From positions 1 to 10,867 of the forward strand of contig CANBUA010000157.1 of assembly GCA_947372535.1 (NCBI GenBank): DNA of 10,867 nt. Direction: 5' to 3'. This stretch comes from Burkholderiales bacterium (GTDB lineage Bacteria > Pseudomonadota > Gammaproteobacteria > Burkholderiales > Burkholderiaceae). Below are positions 7,244 through 10,867 of this stretch, in pieces (the first letter of the stretch is position 1; every line of letters starts with the position of its first letter). The position numbers and the translations under genes were made by a program. The notes beneath the pieces are model-generated. The model was given only the letters and a program-made list of their open reading frames with translations. It did no database searches and was not told the origin of the DNA.

Positions 7244-8478
7244 ACAGCGTCCTTGCGGGCAGCCGCACTGGGCAAGGCGCCCAGCACCTCATCGGTGTCC
7301 TCGCCCAAGGTGGGGCCGCGGCGCGTGATCGCCCCAGGGGTGCCCGAGAGCTTGGGGATGATGCCCGGCACCTCGACCGTCAAGCCGTCGTGCGTGGTCA
7401 CGGGCAGGATCATGTCGCGCGCTCGGTAGTGCGGATCGGTCGCGATGTCCTGCGCAGAGTAGATGCGGCCCACCGGCACACTGGCCGCGTTGAGCGTGTC
7501 GACCACCACCTGCACGGCCCGTTGCGAGGTCCACTGCGCAATCGCCTCGTCGATCTCGGCCACGCGCTTGACACGGCCCGGATTGGTCGCCAGCTCAGTG
7601 TCCTCGGCCAGATCGGCGCGGTCAACGGCCAACATCAGGCGCTTGAAGATGGAATCGCCATTGCCCCCGATGACGACCATGCCGTCCATGCAAGGGTAAG
7701 CGTTGCTGGGCGCGATGCCCGGCAAGGCCGAGCCCGCCGGCTGGCGCACGGCGCCAAAGGCGCTGAACTCGGGCAGCAGGCTTTCCATGCAATTGAACAC
7801 GGCTTCATACAGCGCCACATCGATCACCTGACCACGGCCTTTGGGCGCCTCGGCGCTGACGCTGCCATGGCGCGCCTGCAAAGCCAGCAAGATGCCGATA
7901 GCACCGTGCAAACCGGCGAGGGTGTCGCCCAGACTGACCCCAGCGCGCACGGGTGTGCGGCCTGGCTCGGCATTGAGGTAGCGCATGCCGCCCATGGCCT
8001 CAGCCACCACGGCAAAGCCGGGGCGCTCGCGGTAGGGGCCGGTCTGGCCGTAACCGCTGATGCGCAACATGATCAGGCCGGGATTGCCGCGGCTGAGCTC
8101 GTCATAACCCATGCCCCACTTTTCCATCGTGCCGGGTTTGAAGTTCTCGATCAGCACGTCGGCCTGGTCGATGAGTTCGCGCACGGTGGCCCGCCCTTCA
8201 GGCGTGCGCAGGTCCAGCACCACGCTTTTCTTGTTGCGGCTCTGGAACTGCCACCACACGCTCAGGCCGTTGTGCAGCATGCGCCATTGGCGCAGAGGGT
8301 CGCCGCCCGGGCCGGCATCGGTGGGCGGTGGTTCGATCTTGATGACCTCGGCGCCAAAATCGGCCAGGGTCTTGCCAGCGAACGGGCCGGCAATCAACTG
8401 CCCCAGCTCGATCACTTTCAGGCCCGCCAGCGCCTGCGCAGGCATGCCGTGGGGGGACTTGTCTTCAGTGCGATTCAT
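7240..8478 (-). CDS. CaiB/BaiF family (type III) CoA-transferase
   Basis: A 412-residue enzyme expected to move CoA between carboxylic acids through aspartyl-CoA thioester intermediates. Visible family marks: LAGLKVIELGQLIAGPFAGKTLADFGAEVIKIEPP at about residues 17-51, NKKSVVLDLRTPEG (82-95), DVLIENFKPGTMEKWGMGYD (107-126), ISGYGQTGPY, and the probable catalytic Asp185 in VSLGDTLAGLHGAIGILLAL. Length is normal for the family. Start: ATG 8478 with AGGA (complement of 8488-8491) 9 bases upstream. An in-frame TTG at 8499 is less likely. The substrate cannot be told from sequence; candidates include short dicarboxylates such as glutarate or succinate. It lies 37 bases after the CAP gene and its stop overlaps the start of transporter copy C by four bases, so it is at least translationally linked to the lipid genes. 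Confidence 0.93.
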   Translation of the reverse strand: MNRTEDKSPHGMPAQALAGLKVIELGQLIAGPFAGKTLADFGAEVIKIEPPPTDAGPGGDPLRQWRMLHNGLSVWWQFQSRNKKSVVLDLRTPEGRATVRELIDQADVLIENFKPGTMEKWGMGYDELSRGNPGLIMLRISGYGQTGPYRERPGFAVVAEAMGGMRYLNAEPGRTPVRAGVSLGDTLAGLHGAIGILLALQARHGSVSAEAPKGRGQVIDVALYEAVFNCMESLLPEFSAFGAVRQPAGSALPGIAPSNAYPCMDGMVVIGGNGDSIFKRLMLAVDRADLAEDTELATNPGRVKRVAEIDEAIAQWTSQRAVQVVVDTLNAASVPVGRIYSAQDIATDPHYRARDMILPVTTHDGLTVEVPGIIPKLSGTPGAITRRGPTLGEDTDEVLGALPSAAARKDAV

Positions 8479-8515
8479 GGGCCCGCATCCTAGAGGCAAA
8501 TGCGGCGCGTGGCAC

Positions 8516-9103
8516 TCAGTATGTTCGCTGACTTCTCCATAGAAGCAGCAAACCAGCCAAGCCCAGGGCCATGAATGCCGCGCTGCTGGGCTCGGGCACC
8601 ACGCCCGGCACGGTCTGTGGCGTCATCAAGCCGCCAAAATCGACCGTCCAGTAAGTGACGTAAGGCGCGCCGGCATTGGCCTCCGTCCAGCCGACACCTG
8701 CCACCTGGAAAGCCGAATTGAGGATGTCGGCGCGGTGGTCCGGGCTTTTCATCCAGGCATCAACCACATCCTCCGGCATGGCAAAACCGGCGGCGATGAT
8801 CTCACCCAGCGAGGTGGCGAGCGGGTAATGCGAAGCGATGCGCGTGGTCCAGGCCGTGCCATCGCAGCTGTCGTGGTCGAAGCAGGCATGGTCGGACATG
8901 TCCAAGGCGTGCGCCTTGGCCGAGGCATCCAGGCCCAGGTCTTCCAGCAAGGCGTCCAGCCCCACCGCCGTGCGTTCCAAGTTGATGCGCCGAAGCACAT
9001 CGGCCTCGACCGGGTCCAAGCCGCTGGAGACGGCCCAGGCCGGCTGCGCCAGCAAGGCCGTCAGACAGGACAACATCGGCAGCCACGCGGTGGATCGCTT
9101 CAT
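8516..9103 (-). CDS. Secreted CAP (SCP/PR-1-like) domain protein with PEP-CTERM sorting signal
   Basis: A 195-residue exported protein. It has a signal peptide (KR, hydrophobic core, AWA cleavage site at about residue 24), then a CAP domain at about 33-156: INLERTAVGLDAL, AKAHALDM (His65), CFDHDSC (His77, flanked by Cys74 and Cys80, a possible disulfide), SLGEIIAAG (Glu101; most homologs read GENIA) and WMKSPDHRADIL (His123), then GVGW. The C-terminus is a PEP-CTERM tail: VPEPSS at 169-174, a hydrophobic helix at 176-189 and a short basic end (RSQR). The tail is the recognition signal for an exosortase, which would process or anchor the protein at the envelope; no exosortase gene is in the window. 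Start: ATG 9103 with AGGAG (complement of 9111-9115) 7 bases upstream. The role of bacterial CAP proteins is poorly known. Confidence 0.92.
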   Translation of the reverse strand: MKRSTAWLPMLSCLTALLAQPAWAVSSGLDPVEADVLRRINLERTAVGLDALLEDLGLDASAKAHALDMSDHACFDHDSCDGTAWTTRIASHYPLATSLGEIIAAGFAMPEDVVDAWMKSPDHRADILNSAFQVAGVGWTEANAGAPYVTYWTVDFGGLMTPQTVPGVVPEPSSAAFMALGLAGLLLLWRSQRTY

Positions 9104-9116
9104 CGGAGGTCTCCTG

Positions 9117-9132
9117 CCTCGTGAAAACGAGG
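9117..9132 (-). promoter_or_regulatory. Perfect 6-bp hairpin/inverted repeat in the CAP gene leader
   Basis: CCTCGT and ACGAGG form a perfect stem around a 4-base loop. The repeat ends one base before the ribosome-binding AGGAG of the CAP gene and begins about where a transcript from the predicted promoter would start. It could be a 5' stabilising stem-loop or an operator. The ribosome site itself also sits in a short GGAG-CTCC repeat next to the start codon. The structure is seen; the function is inferred. Confidence 0.35.
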
Positions 9133-9139
9133 GAAACCC

Positions 9140-9167
9140 AGTCTAGCCACTGCGGCCTTTTTTGCAA
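9140..9167 (-). promoter_or_regulatory. Possible sigma-70 promoter for the CAP gene and downstream operon
   Basis: Read on the minus strand: TTGCAA (9162-9167) as -35, a 16-base spacer, and TAGACT (9140-9145) as -10, four of six matches each. Transcription would begin near 9133, giving a leader of about 30 bases. It lies in the 99-base gap after the TonB-like gene, where a promoter would be expected if the CAP gene is transcribed apart from it. Weak consensus, so tentative. Confidence 0.3.
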
Positions 9168-9202
9168 TCACCGCAGGGTGCCGTTGCGGCCTTGTACCAA
9201 CG

Positions 9203-9916
9203 CTACTCGCCCAAATCGTAGGTAACAGGTGTGTTGACCCAGAAGGGACGCGGCACGCCAGCTTCGGTGTGGGGCTTGAAGCGGGCCTCGCGCATCGCCT
9301 TCGTGGCGGCCAGGTCCAATCGGGAAAATCCGGAAGAACGCGCCAAGTTCACCTCCGCCGCCCTACCCTGCGCATCGACCAGCACGCGCAGAACGACGGT
9401 GCCTGCTTCGCCCAGGCGCATGGCCGCAGGCGGGTAGGTTCTGTCCAGCGGCGAGGCATACACGACGGCGGACATTGCCAATTCACGAGGCAGCGACGCC
9501 TCTGGCGGAGATGGTGAGTTGGCAGCTTTGACCTCGATGGCGGGCGCATTCGGTGGCATCGCCTGGGCAGAAGCTACCGGTGTGGACGTCGGCGGCGGCG
9601 GCGTGGTCGGCGAGACGGCCGCATCGGGTGGCTTCGGCACAGCGGTCATCGGGCTCGGCGTGGCCCTCGTGGGCGCCAGCAGCGGCCGTTGGCGAGCGGG
9701 CACCACAGGCGTCGGCGCCTGTCTGGCTTGGAGGGGGACCTTGGGGGTGACAGGCACAGGTTCCGCCTTGAGCCAAGTCACCATCAGCACCTGCGGTTCG
9801 GCGGGCAACGGCGGGGGCGGCACCACCGAGGTCAACAGAGAAAACAGAATCACGGCGTGGACGATCATCACCGCCACCAACAAGGCGCTTCGCGTCTGGC
9901 GCGAGAGCTCAGGCAT
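9203..9916 (-). CDS. TonB-family energy-transducing protein
   Basis: A protein of 237 residues from ATG 9916, or 240 from GTG 9925, close to the usual TonB length. It has one N-terminal membrane helix (LLVAVMIVHAVILFSLLTSVV), then a long proline- and alanine-rich periplasmic spacer (PPPPLP, PVPVTPKVP, PTTPPPPTSTP), and a C-terminal TonB domain in the last 80 or so residues: TYPPAAMRLGEAGTVVLRVLVD, SSGFSRLDLAATKAM, ARFKPHTEAGVPRPFW, then VTYDL. It would carry proton-motive energy from an ExbB/ExbD motor to outer-membrane TonB-dependent receptors. No exbB, exbD or receptor gene is in the window. Neither candidate start has a good ribosome site, so the start is uncertain by three codons. It is transcribed divergently from folE. 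Confidence 0.9.
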   Translation of the reverse strand: MPELSRQTRSALLVAVMIVHAVILFSLLTSVVPPPPLPAEPQVLMVTWLKAEPVPVTPKVPLQARQAPTPVVPARQRPLLAPTRATPSPMTAVPKPPDAAVSPTTPPPPTSTPVASAQAMPPNAPAIEVKAANSPSPPEASLPRELAMSAVVYASPLDRTYPPAAMRLGEAGTVVLRVLVDAQGRAAEVNLARSSGFSRLDLAATKAMREARFKPHTEAGVPRPFWVNTPVTYDLGE

Positions 9917-9925
9917 CAAAGTCAC

Positions 9926-10109
9926 GCAGGATCATCATCTTGGGCACAGTGAGATGGTCATGGACACCGATTCAGTCTGCCACAGGCAGGCCGGCCTCAC
10001 AGGCCCCCGGCTCAAGCAGTGTTCCCTCAACATGCCAAGCAAGGCTCGGTCAAGCCGGTTACGATGAGCGCCTGCTCTTGGGAATCAACCCCGGACCGAA
10101 AGCCGTTTC
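9926..10109. promoter_or_regulatory. Divergent intergenic region between the TonB-like gene and folE
   Basis: About 184 bases that must carry promoters for both directions. Candidate -10 for folE: TACGAT, preceded by GGT, with no clear -35 at the right spacing. On the minus strand a TTGACC hexamer lies in the CTCGGTCAAGCC stretch, without a convincing -10 partner. A 10-bp GC palindrome (AGGCCGGCCT, near 9992) is present. GATGATGATC near the tonB start faintly recalls half of a Fur box, but the match is too poor to claim. No promoter can be assigned with confidence. Confidence 0.4.
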
Positions 10110-10867
10110 ATGATTTCTCCCCCTTTGCGCGCCGTGGACGCCCCCGCCTCCACCCCGGTCGATGACCGCGCCAGCCAGCCTGAGGCCGATGTCGGCGTGC
10201 CCGTCTCAGTCAAGATCCGCGAGCGCATCCGCCAGTCGCAGCGGCGTTTCCACGCCAACGACAACATCGCCGATTTCATCGAACCGGGCGAGCTCGAAGC
10301 CCTGCTCGACGAGGTGCAAGGCAAGATGCAGGGCGTGCTGTCCAGCCTGGTGATCGACACCGACAGCGACCACAACACGCAGGACACGGCCCGCCGCGTG
10401 GCCAAGATGTACCTGCAAGAGATCTTCAAAGGCCGCTACCAGGCGCCCCCGCCCGTCACCGAGTTCCCCAACGCCGAGCGCCTGAACGAGCTGATGATCG
10501 TCGGGCCCATCACGGTGCGCAGCGCCTGCTCGCACCACCTGTGCCCGATCATGGGCAGAGTGTGGATCGGCGTGATGCCCAACGAGCACTCCAACCTGAT
10601 CGGCCTGTCCAAGTACGCCCGCCTGATCGACTGGATCATGAGCCGCCCCCAGATCCAGGAAGAAGCCGTCACCCAGGTGGCCGACCTGCTTCAATCGCGC
10701 ATGCAACCCGATGGCCTTGCCGTGGTGATGGAGGCCGATCACTTCTGCATGCATTGGCGCGGCGTCAAGGACATGGACGCCAAAATGATCAACAGCGTGA
10801 TGCGCGGCTCCTTCCTCAAGGACCCCAACCTGCGCCGCGAATTCCTCGCCCTGGTCAACCAGAAGAA
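10110..10867 (+). CDS. folE: GTP cyclohydrolase I, 3' end outside the window
   Basis: 252 complete codons run off the right edge without a stop. FolE converts GTP to 7,8-dihydroneopterin triphosphate, the first step to tetrahydrofolate. Visible are the zinc ligands C140 and H143 (ACSHHLCP) and C213 (DHFCMHWRG), the adjacent catalytic H142 and H211, the triphosphate-binding S167, K168 and R171 (IGLSKYAR), R217, and RPQIQEE. DTARRVAKMYLQEIFKG (92-108) and GPITVRS are also typical. The first 35 or so residues (proline/alanine-rich) are a non-conserved extension. The C-terminal part DAKMINSVMRGSFLKDPNLRREFLAL is nearly complete, so only a few residues are likely missing. Start: ATG 10110 has only a weak AAAG upstream; an alternative start at a later codon is possible because the extension is not conserved. 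Confidence 0.95.
   Translation, partial: MISPPLRAVDAPASTPVDDRASQPEADVGVPVSVKIRERIRQSQRRFHANDNIADFIEPGELEALLDEVQGKMQGVLSSLVIDTDSDHNTQDTARRVAKMYLQEIFKGRYQAPPPVTEFPNAERLNELMIVGPITVRSACSHHLCPIMGRVWIGVMPNEHSNLIGLSKYARLIDWIMSRPQIQEEAVTQVADLLQSRMQPDGLAVVMEADHFCMHWRGVKDMDAKMINSVMRGSFLKDPNLRREFLALVNQK

Noticed and set aside
7390..8493. A 367-codon plus-strand open frame opposite the CoA-transferase.
   Set aside because: Antisense shadow with His/Gln/Arg-biased content; the opposite strand encodes a complete, motif-bearing enzyme.
9171..9189. CCGCA/TGCGG inverted repeat after the TonB-like stop, considered as a terminator.
   Set aside because: Stem of only 5 bp with a 9-base loop and no U-tract on the relevant strand.
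9914..9938. A nine-codon upstream frame (starting ATGATG) that overlaps the TonB-like start and could be a leader peptide.
   Set aside because: No ribosome site, and such short frames arise by chance; no conserved feature supports it.
9926..9940. A possible Fur box (GATGATGATC) before the TonB-like gene.
   Set aside because: Only one half-site is near the consensus, and the other half does not match.

Overview
The window is a GC-rich, gene-dense chromosomal segment. Protein features point to a betaproteobacterium of the order Burkholderiales: a Burkholderiales-like FolE, MFS-acyltransferase fusions, a PEP-CTERM protein and a conserved small membrane protein. The genus cannot be fixed from the sequence. 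No rRNA, tRNA, IS element, CRISPR array or origin was seen, and no stretch longer than 300 bases lacks a gene.

Layout. On the plus strand, positions 1-228 are the 3' end of tgt (tRNA-guanine transglycosylase), with a glycine-rich insertion inside the zinc site. It is followed by a lone HEPN-type 'nucleotidyltransferase substrate-binding' protein (324-782) with no nucleotidyltransferase partner beside it, and by a small conserved membrane protein (814-1347). These genes converge on a long minus-strand block with only 23 bases between them.

The minus-strand block (read from 9916 down to 1371) runs: TonB-family protein; CAP-domain protein with a PEP-CTERM tail; CaiB/BaiF-type CoA-transferase; LplT-type MFS transporter fused to a PlsC-type acyltransferase (copy C); LplT-type transporter alone (copy B); CPBP/CAAX-type intramembrane protease; a second LplT-PlsC fusion (copy A). 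The last five genes are packed with TTGA and ATGA stop-start overlaps or gaps of 5 and 16 bases, so they almost certainly form one translationally coupled operon, here called the lipid-remodelling cluster. On the plus strand, folE (GTP cyclohydrolase I) starts divergently from tonB at 10110 and runs off the right end.

How it may work together. LplT flips lysophospholipids to the inner leaflet and PlsC-type domains re-acylate them. Three paralogous flippases, two with acyltransferases, encoded with a membrane protease that resembles the exosortase-associated CAAX family, suggest an envelope-lipid or surface-protein maturation module. The nearby PEP-CTERM protein shows that a sorting signal of the exosortase type is used in this genome. 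The functional link between lipid remodelling, protease and sorting is inference. The main points of interest are this cluster, the altered HEPN motif (Tyr replaced by Asp) and the Tgt insertion.
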